From Nocardia sp. NBC_00508 (GTDB lineage Bacteria; Actinomycetota; Actinomycetes; Mycobacteriales; Mycobacteriaceae), in contig NZ_CP107852.1 of assembly GCF_036346875.1 (NCBI RefSeq), forward strand, positions 3,224,001-3,288,000: a DNA stretch of 64,000 nucleotides. The letters run 5' to 3'. A program made the position numbers and the translations under genes. A model generated the notes under the pieces. The model did not search any database. It was not told the origin of the DNA and was given only the letters and a program-made list of their open reading frames with translations. Below are positions 51,464 to 60,523 of the stretch, piece by piece. Numbering within the stretch: the first letter of the stretch is position 1; every line of letters begins with the position of its first letter.

Positions 51464-53821
51464 TCAGTGGACCGCCTCGTCACCGGCATCGCTGTCCGTC
51501 TCCGCATCGGCGAAGGCGCGGGCGTAGCGAGTTCCGGCCAGGAGCAGCAGGATGCCGACGACCAGGAACGCGGCGACGCGGACGAGTCCGTCCAGGGTGG
51601 CCAGGTCGAAGAGGAACAGCTTGGCCAAAGCGGCCGCAGTGACCAGCAGCCCGGATCCGAGGGCGAGTTTGGCGACCGCGGGTGCGCTGGCGAGCCTGCG
51701 GAGTCCGAGCAGGAGGGCAGCGGTGGCGGCGGCCATCCACAGGATGGTCGCGGCGCTGTGGCCGACGAGGAATCCGTTCCGCGTGCCGGTCGCGACGCCG
51801 ATGGACACCGTCGCCGCGGTCACCGCGTAGAGTCCCGCGGCGCTCGCGACAATCCACTGCCACTCGCCGCCTGCCGCCATGCCGGGCAGCCGTCGCGCGC
51901 ACCACAACGCCACCGCCACCACCCCGAGGGCGAGCACCGCGCCGAGCATGGTCGCCGAGCCCAAGTTCGCCTCCGAACGATGCTGCGAAGCAAGGATTTC
52001 CGGGCCCGCGACGTTCAGCAGCGCGAATCCGCCGAGGACGGCGAAGGCCGCCCCGATTCCCGCAGCGACTCGGGACCGTTGCTGGCCCGCCACACCGAGA
52101 AAGGCCAGCGCCACCATGAGCAGAGCGATCGGTAGCGTCTTCGTCTCGGAAACGCCGACGCACGCCTCGAGCAAGGCGATCGAACCCGCCACGGCGGTGA
52201 CCAAGGCGGTATGGCCCGGAATCCGCAGGTACGCGCCGAGCTTCGGCGTCATGGGCACCGCGGCGACGAGCAAGAGCACCGCGGCGGTGACCGACGCCAC
52301 CAGCACCGCGTCGAGCCGTTCCGCATACATCCCTGGCGCGATCAGGATCGGGGCCGGCGCCGCCGCCATCGTCAGCGAAGCGGTGAGGTCGGCGGGCCGA
52401 TGCCGGACGACGACGATCGTCCCGGCGAGCCCGACCAGCGCGACCGCCGCCGCGGCGACGAGCAACCAGGCCCGCTCACTCGCGGCCGGAGTACCGAGCA
52501 CCGCACCGGCGACGAATACGAATGTCGCCAGTACCGCGGGCATCGTCCGCGCGACGTGCAGATAGGGCCAGTTCCGCGCCCATTGCACCGGTACGCAGGC
52601 CACCTGCAACACGATCAAGAATGCCAGCAGCACCAGCCGAGTGGTCAGCACCGGCGACAGCGCCGCCGCGGCTAGCACCACCAGCACCGCCAACGGCTGC
52701 GACCGCCACCGCATCGCGAGACCTACGCCCGCGGCGGCGACGCCGAAGGCGACCGCGAGGCCGAGCACCGGATGCAGCCAGTGGTAGATCGCGGTCACCG
52801 CGACTACGTCGAGGTAAGCACCGGCGATACCGGTGGCCGCCAAGGCGATACCGCCGACCCGTCCGCCGGTCTGGCCGAAGACCCGCACACCCGCGCCCAC
52901 CAGCGCCGCCGAGAGCACCCCGCCCGCAACGACCCTCGGCACCGGTCCGAAGAATCCCGCCTGCGCGGCCAGCACCAGCAACATCGCGACGCCGATCAGC
53001 GTCACCGCGACACCCGCCAACGCCAGGATCCGGCTGATCACCCCGTCGCGCTGCCACCATGGCGTGTGCGGCACTCGCGGCCCAGCCGCGCGCGGTGGGA
53101 CCGGCGGACGCGGCGGCGCGGCTCCCGGCATCGGCCCCAGCGCGTTCGGCGGCCAAGGAGCGCCGCCACCCCATGCCCCGCCGCGTGGCGGGGCGAATGG
53201 CGAAGCGTATGGGGGGTGCGGCGCGGGAATCGGCGCGCCGGCCACCGAAGAAGGACCAGGCCAAGGCGGCGTGGCCGGCGGCCCCGCCATGGGCGCACCA
53301 GGCGTCGTCGAAGCCGCAGTCTGGGCGGCCATATCGGTCGTACCCGATTCCGGACCGCCGACCTCACCAGCAGCCGGATGGCCGGTCGCGCCAGATGCCG
53401 GATGCCCGGCCGAGCTGGGCATCAATCCGCTGACCCGGTCGCCGGTCCCGCGCACCGACATCCGCTGAGCGAGATCGCCAGCCGCTCCCGGCGCCAGATC
53501 GCCAGGCTTTCCGGACGCCGCACCGTCAGGCCCGCACTCAATCGAACCGCTCTGGGCGAGATGGCCGGGTCGGCCGTACATCGGCCCGGTCAGCGCCGCA
53601 CGCGAGTAGGTGTCGGGAGGCTCCGGCGACTCGACTGTTCCCGGGACGCCAGATGGCGTGCGTCCCCGCTGCCCGCTAACCCCCTGAACTGCGGCAGCAT
53701 CCGCGACGACCTGCTCGCGCAGCAGCTCCAGATCACGCCCGAGCACACCCAGCCGCGTCCCCAGCGTGGTGAACTCGCCGGAGAGCCGCGCGAGCAGCGC
53801 CGGATCGATAGAGGTTGTCAT
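51464..53821 (-). CDS. DUF2339 polytopic membrane protein
   Basis: A 785-aa membrane protein. Residues 1-45 form a short coiled coil (LARLSGEFTTLGTRLGVLGR), followed by a ~230-residue Pro/Gly/Ala-rich low-complexity region. Then come about 18-20 closely spaced hydrophobic helices typical of DUF2339 (WWQRDGVISRILALAGVAVT at the entry, GVLSAALVGAGVRVFGQTGG). Function unknown. The ATG at 53821 gives the coiled-coil start; the longer frame enters the repeat region upstream. Confidence 0.82.
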   Translation of the reverse strand: MTTSIDPALLARLSGEFTTLGTRLGVLGRDLELLREQVVADAAAVQGVSGQRGRTPSGVPGTVESPEPPDTYSRAALTGPMYGRPGHLAQSGSIECGPDGAASGKPGDLAPGAAGDLAQRMSVRGTGDRVSGLMPSSAGHPASGATGHPAAGEVGGPESGTTDMAAQTAASTTPGAPMAGPPATPPWPGPSSVAGAPIPAPHPPYASPFAPPRGGAWGGGAPWPPNALGPMPGAAPPRPPVPPRAAGPRVPHTPWWQRDGVISRILALAGVAVTLIGVAMLLVLAAQAGFFGPVPRVVAGGVLSAALVGAGVRVFGQTGGRVGGIALAATGIAGAYLDVVAVTAIYHWLHPVLGLAVAFGVAAAGVGLAMRWRSQPLAVLVVLAAAALSPVLTTRLVLLAFLIVLQVACVPVQWARNWPYLHVARTMPAVLATFVFVAGAVLGTPAASERAWLLVAAAAVALVGLAGTIVVVRHRPADLTASLTMAAAPAPILIAPGMYAERLDAVLVASVTAAVLLLVAAVPMTPKLGAYLRIPGHTALVTAVAGSIALLEACVGVSETKTLPIALLMVALAFLGVAGQQRSRVAAGIGAAFAVLGGFALLNVAGPEILASQHRSEANLGSATMLGAVLALGVVAVALWCARRLPGMAAGGEWQWIVASAAGLYAVTAATVSIGVATGTRNGFLVGHSAATILWMAAATAALLLGLRRLASAPAVAKLALGSGLLVTAAALAKLFLFDLATLDGLVRVAAFLVVGILLLLAGTRYARAFADAETDSDAGDEAVH

Positions 53822-53884
53822 GACTTCATGCTGCTTCCCAACAGGCGCGCGAGCATGAGTAATAACCCCTGTAGACAGCCGGTA

Positions 53885-53950
53885 AAGAGCGCAGCCGCAC
53901 AAAGTCTGTCTCCAGCCGCGCCGAGCGAAGACAGTGGCAGCCGCAGATCT
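53885..53950 (-). repeat. Diverged third copy of the dispersed repeat
   Basis: The minus strand reads TGCGGCTGCC, then CTTCGCTCGGCGCGGCTG, and later GCGGCTGCGCTCTTTACCGG. This matches the order of blocks in 1725-1803 (TGCGGCTGCC, CTTCGCTCGGCCCGG, CGGCTGCGCCTTTTATGCGG) with substitutions and a small indel. It lies upstream of the DUF2339 gene. Confidence 0.5.
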
Positions 53951-54043
53951 ACCGGATCGCCGGTAGCGAGAACGCACCACCTCCCGCGAACACGACCGGC
54001 CCCCACCCGGGCAGTCGAGTGAGGGCCGGTCCGCGCCAGATGG

Positions 54044-54496
54044 TCAGTAGGCTCGCAGGCCGATGACCTCGTGCACGGCGTCGATCACCGCGCTACGAGG
54101 CGGCATCCGAAGGACGCCGGGCGCGGGCTCGCCGGCCCAGTGCCAGCCGAGCGGTGAGTCGGAGCTGGGAAGCAGGATGATCCGGCCGCCGGGAACCACG
54201 GTGACCTGGTGGCCGGCGAGGCCGCGCCGGATCGGGACATCCACGGGCCGAGCCGGGCTCGGCGGAGCGACCAGGAAGGTCCAGTTGCGTTCGCCCGGAT
54301 CGGCGACCACGGGTGCGGTGTGGTTGCGTTCCAGCTGGGTCAGCACCTTTCGGCCCAGTTCCGGCGGCATGACGATCGCGCCGAGAATGGAGCCGGTGGT
54401 GATCATCGGGCGTCCGGCGAGAAGCTGAACCGGCAGCCCGTATGTATGCCGCAGCAGGTGCGCGACGTCGTGGGGAGAAAGACAGCGCTCGAACAT
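54044..54496 (-). CDS. Conserved partner of XRE-TPR regulator (second copy)
   Basis: A 150-aa protein homologous to 30161-30640. Shared core: PPELGRKVL...APVVADPGERNWTFLVAP...VVPGGRIILLP...PRSAVIDAVHEV. The N-terminal part (CLSPHDVAHLLRHTYGLPVQ) differs from the other copy. The ATG at 54496 is preceded by GGGTAGGG. It diverges from an XRE-TPR gene, as does the island copy. Function unknown. Confidence 0.75.
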   Translation of the reverse strand: MFERCLSPHDVAHLLRHTYGLPVQLLAGRPMITTGSILGAIVMPPELGRKVLTQLERNHTAPVVADPGERNWTFLVAPPSPARPVDVPIRRGLAGHQVTVVPGGRIILLPSSDSPLGWHWAGEPAPGVLRMPPRSAVIDAVHEVIGLRAY

Positions 54497-54870
54497 GGCC
54501 CTACCCCGCCCCGTAGAAGCCGGATCCACCCAGAACGGCGGACTTTCGGCGTAGCAACTCGGGCTGGTCGTGTACCCGCGCTCGGGTGCACGCGGGTAGG
54601 GCGCTGAGGAGGCGTGCCGATGGGGTGATGCTGTAGCGCGCCGGTCGCGTGGTCTGTACACCGAGCCCGTACGCGCGATCGGCGCGCCCGGCCTCAACGG
54701 TGGTGTTCGGCATGGTGATCATTGCCGCCGCCCTTTGCTGTCAAAGTTGCAGAAAGGCAACGGTATTCCAACCAGCAGCCAACGAGTCGTACGCAATGTC
54801 CCACTTAGGTCGAGTTCGATGGCATAGCGTCGTACTCTGAAACCCAGATTTAACAAAAGGACTTGGGTAC
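54497..54870. other. Divergent promoter region of the second XRE/partner pair
   Basis: A 374-nt gap. The half near 54740-54870 is AT-richer and carries the ribosome site AAAGGA for the XRE gene. A GTCGTAC motif occurs twice (near 54788 and 54829), and a weak GTTGC/GCAAC hairpin sits at 54746-54761. Nothing like the 9-bp inverted repeat of the island copy is evident. Confidence 0.4.
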
Positions 54871-56061
54871 ATGGACGAATCGTCGATCGGAGTTCGGATC
54901 CGCCAGTTCCGCGGCAAGGCGCTCACCCAGCGCCAGCTCGCCGATCAGGCCGGGGTCAGTGTGGATCTGGTGCGCAAGCTCGAGCAGGGCGGCCGCCAGA
55001 CTGCCTCGATCGCCAGCTTGCAGAAGATCGCGCGCGCCCTGGATGTGGACATCGCCGACCTCATCGGCAAACGTCACGGCGTGCCGTCCGCCAACCCGGA
55101 CGCGGGCATCGTCGCCATTCGCCGCGCGCTGACTCCGGTCGACGACCTGCTCGGCGAGACCAAGGAGGAAGAGGCGGTCAGCCTCGACGACGGTCGCCGA
55201 GCGGTCGAGTACGCCTGGGGCGCTTACTGGTCGGGCCGCTACGAGCTGCTGACCTCCATCCTTCCCCCGGGACTGACCCAGCTACGCGCTACCGTACACG
55301 CGGCCCGCAACGGCTCGGTCGCCCCCGCCAACGAGTTGCTGGCCAGGATGTACTGGGTAACCGGCTGCACCCTGGTGCATCTCGGCCAGACCGATCCCGC
55401 GTTCCTGGCGATCCGCCAGGCACTCACCACGGCCGAGCTGGGCAACGACCAACTGCTGCTGGCCACCATCCGCGGCTCGGTGGCCTGGCAGCTGCTGGTG
55501 CAGGGCCGCTACGACGAGTCACGCGGCGTCGCATTGAACGCGGCGGCGAACCTGGAGCCCTCCGGCGAGGTCGCGCCTGCCCATCTGTCCGCCTACGGCT
55601 CACTGGTGTTGCAGGGCGCGACCGCCGCGGGCCGGGCGCAGGACGTGCACGGCGCTTTGTCGCTGGTCCAGACCGCGAGCGAGGTCGCGCTGCGGATCGG
55701 CGGAGATCGCCAGGATTACGAGACCTATTTCGGCCCTTCGCAAGTGGTCATGCAGACGGTCGACGTGAACGTCTCCTCGGAGCGCTACCCGGAGGCGCTG
55801 GCCGCCGCCAAGGAAATGCCGGTCAACGGCAGTCTTCCGCAGGCATCGCGGGCCCGCCACCTGGCCGACACCGCGGTAGCGCTGACCCGCACCGGCCGGC
55901 ACCAGCGCGCGCTGGACGCACTGCTGACCGCGGAGCGGGTGGGCGGAGCGGACTGGCTGAAATATCAGACGCTGCCCCGGCATATCGTGTCCGAACTGCT
56001 CGACCAGGACCGGCGGGTGCCGCTGCGCGCGTTCGCCCGCCGCATCGGGGTCAACACCTAG
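54871..56061 (+). CDS. XRE-family regulator with TPR domain (second copy)
   Basis: A 396-aa regulator. Residues 8-68 form an XRE helix-turn-helix (VRIRQFRGKALTQRQLADQA, LQKIARALDVDIADLIGKRH). The remainder is TPR-like helical repeats (GCTLVHLGQTDPAFLAIRQA, LTRTGRHQRALDALLTAERV). The ATG at 54871 has AAAGGA upstream. Same architecture as 28735-29940 and likewise divergent from a partner gene. Its stop codon overlaps the converging MerR gene by 4 nt. Confidence 0.87.
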   Translation: MDESSIGVRIRQFRGKALTQRQLADQAGVSVDLVRKLEQGGRQTASIASLQKIARALDVDIADLIGKRHGVPSANPDAGIVAIRRALTPVDDLLGETKEEEAVSLDDGRRAVEYAWGAYWSGRYELLTSILPPGLTQLRATVHAARNGSVAPANELLARMYWVTGCTLVHLGQTDPAFLAIRQALTTAELGNDQLLLATIRGSVAWQLLVQGRYDESRGVALNAAANLEPSGEVAPAHLSAYGSLVLQGATAAGRAQDVHGALSLVQTASEVALRIGGDRQDYETYFGPSQVVMQTVDVNVSSERYPEALAAAKEMPVNGSLPQASRARHLADTAVALTRTGRHQRALDALLTAERVGGADWLKYQTLPRHIVSELLDQDRRVPLRAFARRIGVNT

Positions 56062-56426
56062 ACCGCCGGACGCTCGGCCGCCCGGTCGATCACCTCGTCC
56101 AGCACCTCGCGCGATCGCACGAGATCATTGATCGTGCGGGTGATCCGCTCCCGCTCGGTGTGCAACTCGGCCGCGAGCGCCGGAGTGGCGTACTCATTGG
56201 GGCCGCCGTCCGCATCCCGCATGCACGGCAGGATCCGCGCGATCTTCGTGCTGGTCAGGCCCGCCGCGAGCAGTTCCTGAATGTGAATGACCCGGTCCAC
56301 CGCCCGCTCCGGAAAGTCGCGATGGCCGCCGGGCGTGCGCTCGGACGCCAGCAAGCCCCGCTGCTCGTAGTAGCGCAGCGAGCGCTCGCTGACGCCGGTG
56401 CGCTCGGCGAGCTCCCCGATCCGCAT
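56058..56426 (-). CDS. MerR-family regulator
   Basis: A 122-aa one-component regulator. The N-terminal winged helix reads MRIGELAERTGVSERSLRYY with EQRGLLASERTPGGHRDF, followed by the dimerisation helix (ELHTERERITRTINDLVRSR). There is one Cys (ARILPCMRD), so metal sensing is not obvious. The ATG at 56426 lies 6 nt past the DUF1707 stop; a GTG at 56435 would overlap it. Probably one transcript with the DUF1707 gene. Confidence 0.88.
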   Translation of the reverse strand: MRIGELAERTGVSERSLRYYEQRGLLASERTPGGHRDFPERAVDRVIHIQELLAAGLTSTKIARILPCMRDADGGPNEYATPALAAELHTERERITRTINDLVRSREVLDEVIDRAAERPAV

Positions 56427-56431
56427 TCGGC

Positions 56432-57142
56432 TCACCGTCCCATCAACCGGCGCCACTGCGCCATGAACGGATGTTTGGCGGTGACCGATCCCCACCGCAT
56501 CCGGCCGTGCACCACCAGGTGCAGCGGGCCGTGCGGCGGTCCGGTGCGGACCTTGTTTTGCACGCTCGAACCGATGAGTTCCAGCGGGTTCAGGTCGACG
56601 GTGGCCTCGGCGGGCACGATCAGCGTGACCGAACCCAAGAAGTCGTCGACGCGCACCTCGACCACCTGAGTCGACATGATCGCCTCGGTGAAGTCCAGGG
56701 TCACCCCGGACATCCAGTTGTTCAGATACAGCGTGGGCGCCACCTGCCACGGGCCGCGGCGATTCACCGCGGACATCCGCGCTCGGATCACGTTGCCCGC
56801 GGTATTCGGGCCGGGAACCGGCGGGGCCGGCTTGACGAAGGCAGGCGAGGAGTTCACGAAGGTCGACGGCGGCGCGGCGGGCTGACCGATCAGGCGGACG
56901 CCGGGCAGGTCGATGAGCACGGCGTTCAGCTCCCCGCGTGTCTTCGCCGCCAGCGCGGTGTCCATCCGTTCGGTGAACTCGCCGAGCGAGAGCATGCCCA
57001 GGCCGACCGCGCGCTGCAAGAGCTGTCCGACGTGTTCGCGCTCCGCGTCCGACACCCGCAGTTCCCGGTCGCCCACCGTGGACGCTGCCGGGTTCTCGCC
57101 ACCGGAGCCGACCGCTTTGGATACCGATTCGGGGCCACCCAT
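56432..57142 (-). CDS. DUF1707 domain protein with LiaF-like C-terminus
   Basis: A 236-aa protein. Residues 28-80 carry the DUF1707 domain (RELRVSDAEREHVGQLLQRA, LSLGEFTERMDTALAAKTRG). A linker is followed by a beta-helical domain (SGVTLDFTEAIMSTQVVEVR, LGSVTLIVPAEATVDLNPLE) like the cell-wall-stress LiaF/DUF2154 fold. No membrane helix. Start at the ATG at 57142. It follows the response-regulator gene on the same strand with a 70-nt gap, suggesting a link to envelope stress signalling. Confidence 0.82.
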   Translation of the reverse strand: MGGPESVSKAVGSGGENPAASTVGDRELRVSDAEREHVGQLLQRAVGLGMLSLGEFTERMDTALAAKTRGELNAVLIDLPGVRLIGQPAAPPSTFVNSSPAFVKPAPPVPGPNTAGNVIRARMSAVNRRGPWQVAPTLYLNNWMSGVTLDFTEAIMSTQVVEVRVDDFLGSVTLIVPAEATVDLNPLELIGSSVQNKVRTGPPHGPLHLVVHGRMRWGSVTAKHPFMAQWRRLMGR

Positions 57143-57212
57143 GCAATCGAGGTTACCGAGCACGCGGCCATGCCCGCATCAGGGCGATCCCCGATTCCCG
57201 GCATCCGCTGGA

Positions 57213-57878
57213 CTACTCGAGCCCCTGTTCAATGGCGTAGCGAGTCAATTCGACCCGGTTGGCCAACTGCAGTTTGCGCAGCGTGGCCTGCACATGGTTC
57301 TCCACCGTGCGATGGCTCAGGCCCAGCCGCGCCGCGATCTGCTTGGCGGACAGCCCCTTCGCCACCATCCGCAGCACCTCGGTCTCCCGCTCGGTGAGGG
57401 CGGGACGGTGCGGCTCGTGTGGCTGCGCGGGCGCGGTCGCCATGCGCCGGTACTCGCCGAGCACCAGCCCCGCCAGTCCGGGCGTGAATACTGCCTGACC
57501 GGCGGCGGTGGCGCGAACGGCGTCGATCAGCTCCGCCGCCGACGCGCTCTTGACCAGATATCCCGAGGCCCCGGCCTTGATCGCGTCCAGCACGTCGTCG
57601 CGCTCGGCCGACGCCGAGAGCACCAGCACCCGGCTGCGCGGCGAAACGCGCAACACCTCGGCGGTGGCCTGGGCCCCGTTGCCGTCGGGGAACTGCATGT
57701 CCATCAGCACCACGTCCGGTCGCACCGCCGCGGCTCGCCTGGTTGCCGCGCTCACGCCGTCGGCCGTGGCCGTCACGTGTAATCCGGCTTCGGTGAGATC
57801 GCGGGAGACACCGTCCCGCCACATCGGGTGATCGTCCACCACCATCACCGAAATGGTCTCGGCCGGCTGGTCCGTCAT
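57213..57878 (-). CDS. LuxR/NarL-type response regulator
   Basis: A 221-aa response regulator. The receiver domain has acidic VVDDHP, phosphoacceptor Asp60 in DVVLMDMQFPDG, Ser in VLSASA and Lys in YLVKSAS. The C-terminal LuxR helix-turn-helix reads LTERETEVLRMVAKGLSAKQ, IAARLGLSHRTVENHVQATL. The ATG at 57878 follows GGGAGG. The partner kinase gene ends 45 nt upstream. Confidence 0.93.
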   Translation of the reverse strand: MTDQPAETISVMVVDDHPMWRDGVSRDLTEAGLHVTATADGVSAATRRAAAVRPDVVLMDMQFPDGNGAQATAEVLRVSPRSRVLVLSASAERDDVLDAIKAGASGYLVKSASAAELIDAVRATAAGQAVFTPGLAGLVLGEYRRMATAPAQPHEPHRPALTERETEVLRMVAKGLSAKQIAARLGLSHRTVENHVQATLRKLQLANRVELTRYAIEQGLE

Positions 57879-57923
57879 CAGCGCCTCCCGTCCTCCCTCA
57901 TGCCCGCGCCTCGCCGCGCTCGC

Positions 57924-59099
57924 TCATCTCGGCACCCGGAATTCCCATTCGGTGCCGAAGCCGACGCCACCATCGATCTCGGTGAGCAGGTCCGTGCTGC
58001 CGCCGAGCGCCGCGATCCGCCCGACGATCGACCGCGACACCCCCATCCGCCCTTCGGCTTCCGCCTCGGCCAACCGGCCCGGCGGGATGCCGACGCCGTC
58101 GTCGCGCACACTTATCACCAGTTCGTCGCCGGTGTCCTCCAGCAGCACGTAGGCTTTCGCATCCGGACCGGCGTGCAGCTCCACATTGGACAGCGCCGTG
58201 GCCACGGCGGCCGCGACCTCGTTCGCTACCCAGCGCCCGACCTGCACCGGATCACCCGGGGTCGACACCGACACCTTCGGCGTGGAGTGCGCGGTCAGCA
58301 GCGGCCGCAGGTCCACCTCGGCTCCGCCTTCGTCGCGGTGCTCGGCCTGCTCGGAGATCAACACCCGCAGCGCGACCTCCTGCTCGCCGGCGCGCTGCGC
58401 CAGTTCCTCCGTGCGGCCGCCGATCTCGTGACCACGGCGCTTGATGTAGCTGAGCACCTGCAACACGCCGTCGTGCACCTCACGGGAAAGACGTTCGCGC
58501 TCTTCGGCGGACGCGGTCAGGCGGACCGCGCGCTCCAGTTGATCTTGTGCGCGGGTCGCGGTGTTTGCGGCCAGCCCCAAGGCCAGCCCCACCGAGACGA
58601 GCACCGGCACCGTCGCATCCGCCCACACGTCCTCGCCCCACTGATCGCGCACGGTCAGCGACACCGCGGCGATCAACGCACCCGACAGCACGCCCGCGAT
58701 CGGTCCGCGCAGAATCGCCGCACCGATCACGGCGTTGGTAGCCCACAGCGTGGTCGGCAGCGTCTGGTGTCCGTGGTACCAGCCGTAGTCGGCGACCAGC
58801 CTGGTGGCGGCCATCAGCCCGATCACCACCACGTGATCGCCGATCACCACCCAGGTACGCAACCGGGCGACGCCGGGGAACTGCCACTGCGACAACATGA
58901 TCGCCGATGCCCCCGACCACACGGCCATCAGCGCGATGAGCACCCAGCTCAACCGCTGGTTGGTGTAGTAGGGCACCGAGGCGATCTGCTGACCGACCGC
59001 GTACAGCAGCGTGACCAGCCGCAGAGCCTGGGCGGCGCGCCACAGCGGCGTGGTCGCCACGTCGGCCGAGCGCAGCTCAGGTGTGCGCCGCGCCATCAT
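57924..59099 (-). CDS. MacS-type sensor histidine kinase
   Basis: A 391-aa membrane histidine kinase of the NarL-partner class (HisKA_3). About five or six N-terminal helices (20-175) are followed by a short coil, then the phosphoacceptor His209 in LSREVHDGVLQVLSYI. The HATPase domain has NVELHAG and VRDDGVGIPPGRL. The ATG at 59099 (or the next codon) has GAGGAG upstream and overlaps the end of the AI-2E transporter gene, so transporter, kinase and regulator form one operon. Stimulus unknown. Confidence 0.9.
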   Translation of the reverse strand: MMARRTPELRSADVATTPLWRAAQALRLVTLLYAVGQQIASVPYYTNQRLSWVLIALMAVWSGASAIMLSQWQFPGVARLRTWVVIGDHVVVIGLMAATRLVADYGWYHGHQTLPTTLWATNAVIGAAILRGPIAGVLSGALIAAVSLTVRDQWGEDVWADATVPVLVSVGLALGLAANTATRAQDQLERAVRLTASAEERERLSREVHDGVLQVLSYIKRRGHEIGGRTEELAQRAGEQEVALRVLISEQAEHRDEGGAEVDLRPLLTAHSTPKVSVSTPGDPVQVGRWVANEVAAAVATALSNVELHAGPDAKAYVLLEDTGDELVISVRDDGVGIPPGRLAEAEAEGRMGVSRSIVGRIAALGGSTDLLTEIDGGVGFGTEWEFRVPR

Positions 59100-60417
59100 C
59101 GGATTCCGTTCTCTCCTCGGATTCCGGCTTCTGCCGCGCAGCTTTCCGCTCGGTGCCCGTCGGTCCCGCCGTCTCCTGCTCGGCCGCTTTCCGCTCCGCC
59201 GCCTGCCGGTGCGCCGCCTCGACCAGCGTCGCCGCCACGTCGAACCGGCCGGGCTCGGGTCGATCCGGTTCGGCCGAATACAGCCCGCGATGGTCATCGC
59301 CGGTCTGTAGCTCCTCGAACAGCTCCTCGGGGCCTTCGAGCAGCGACCGGATCGCGGTATTCATCACCGCGACGAACGGTACCGCGAGCAGACCCCCGGC
59401 TATGCCGCCGATCACCACGCCCGCGGTGATGGCCAGCACGACGGCGAGGGGATGAATGCTGACCGCCCGGCCGAGCAGCAGAGGTTGCAGCACATGGCCC
59501 TCGAGCTGCATCACCGCGATGATGATGCCGAGCACGATCAAGGCCGTCACCAGCCCCTGGGTCACCAGCGCGATGAACACCGCGATGAATCCGGCGAGAA
59601 ACGCGCCGATGATCGGGATGAACGCGCCGATGAACACCAGCGAGGCAAGCGGAAGCGCCAGCGGCACGCCGAGAATCGCCAATCCGGCGCCGATGCCGAT
59701 GGCGTCCACCGCGGCGACCACCACGGTGGCGCGGACGAACCCGACCAGCGTGCCGAATCCGAGTTGCCCTGCGGTACGCACCCGCTCGCGGTGCTCCGTC
59801 GGCACGATCCTGGTGACGAACTCCCAGATCTGGTCCCCGCCGTAGAGGAAGAAGATCAGGATGAACAAGGTCAGGAAGGCGCCGGTGAGCAGCTCGCCGA
59901 TCACGGTCGCGGTGGTGAGCGCCCCGCTGGTCAGGCTGGCCTGATTGGACTGGATGGCCTTGACGATGGCGTCGCCCGCGCTGCGGATCTGCTCGTTGCT
60001 CAGATGCAGCCGTCCGTTGATCAGCCAATCCTGGATCTGATGGATGCTGTCGGTGAATTTGTCGGACAACTGCGGCACACCGGCGACGAACTGCTCGACG
60101 ACGAACGTCATGATGCCCGCGACCACACCGAGGGACCCGGCCAGCGCGACGAAGACACCGACCGCCCGCGGCACGCCGAGCCGCTGCATCCAGTCCACCA
60201 GCGGCGCGAGCAGGGCCGCCGCGAGCAGCGCGATGGCGAGCGGAATGACCACCGTGGCCAATTTCTGCACGATCGCCGTGAACGCGATGACCAGCGCGAA
60301 CAGCACCAGCAGCCGCCAGCCCCACTCCGCCGCGACGCGCACGACCGGGTGCACTGTGTCCGCCGCAGGCCGCGACAGGCCGATTTTCCGCGCTGGACTT
60401 GACTTCGGGTCGGTCAC
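59077..60417 (-). CDS. AI-2E/TqsA (PerM) family transporter (Rv0205-like)
   Basis: A 446-aa membrane protein with about eight helices. Family motifs are IPLAIALLAAALLAPLVDWM, FFLYGGDQIW, the FIPIIGAFLAGFIAVFIALV helix and VLQPLLLGRAVSIHPLAVVL. A charged ~75-residue tail rich in Glu/Arg/Ala closes the protein. Substrate unknown; the AI-2E name comes from E. coli TqsA. The GTG at 60417 is chosen although GGAG nearly touches it, because the longer frame runs under the cyclase gene. First gene of the operon with the kinase and regulator. Confidence 0.87.
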   Translation of the reverse strand: MTDPKSSPARKIGLSRPAADTVHPVVRVAAEWGWRLLVLFALVIAFTAIVQKLATVVIPLAIALLAAALLAPLVDWMQRLGVPRAVGVFVALAGSLGVVAGIMTFVVEQFVAGVPQLSDKFTDSIHQIQDWLINGRLHLSNEQIRSAGDAIVKAIQSNQASLTSGALTTATVIGELLTGAFLTLFILIFFLYGGDQIWEFVTRIVPTEHRERVRTAGQLGFGTLVGFVRATVVVAAVDAIGIGAGLAILGVPLALPLASLVFIGAFIPIIGAFLAGFIAVFIALVTQGLVTALIVLGIIIAVMQLEGHVLQPLLLGRAVSIHPLAVVLAITAGVVIGGIAGGLLAVPFVAVMNTAIRSLLEGPEELFEELQTGDDHRGLYSAEPDRPEPGRFDVAATLVEAAHRQAAERKAAEQETAGPTGTERKAARQKPESEERTESDDGAAHT

Positions 60418-60523
60418 CTCCGTGAGCCTAATGGGCACGGTCGGACGCAGTCCGTCTTCAGCCCGCGCGGCGGCCCTCGGCACCCCGGACACGCCGACCG
60501 AGCGAAACGCTAGATTGGTCCTC

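Noticed and set aside
51153..51527. Possible small gene after mmpL3
   Set aside because: Composition is intergenic-like, it overlaps the end of the DUF2339 gene, and no domain or start signal is visible.
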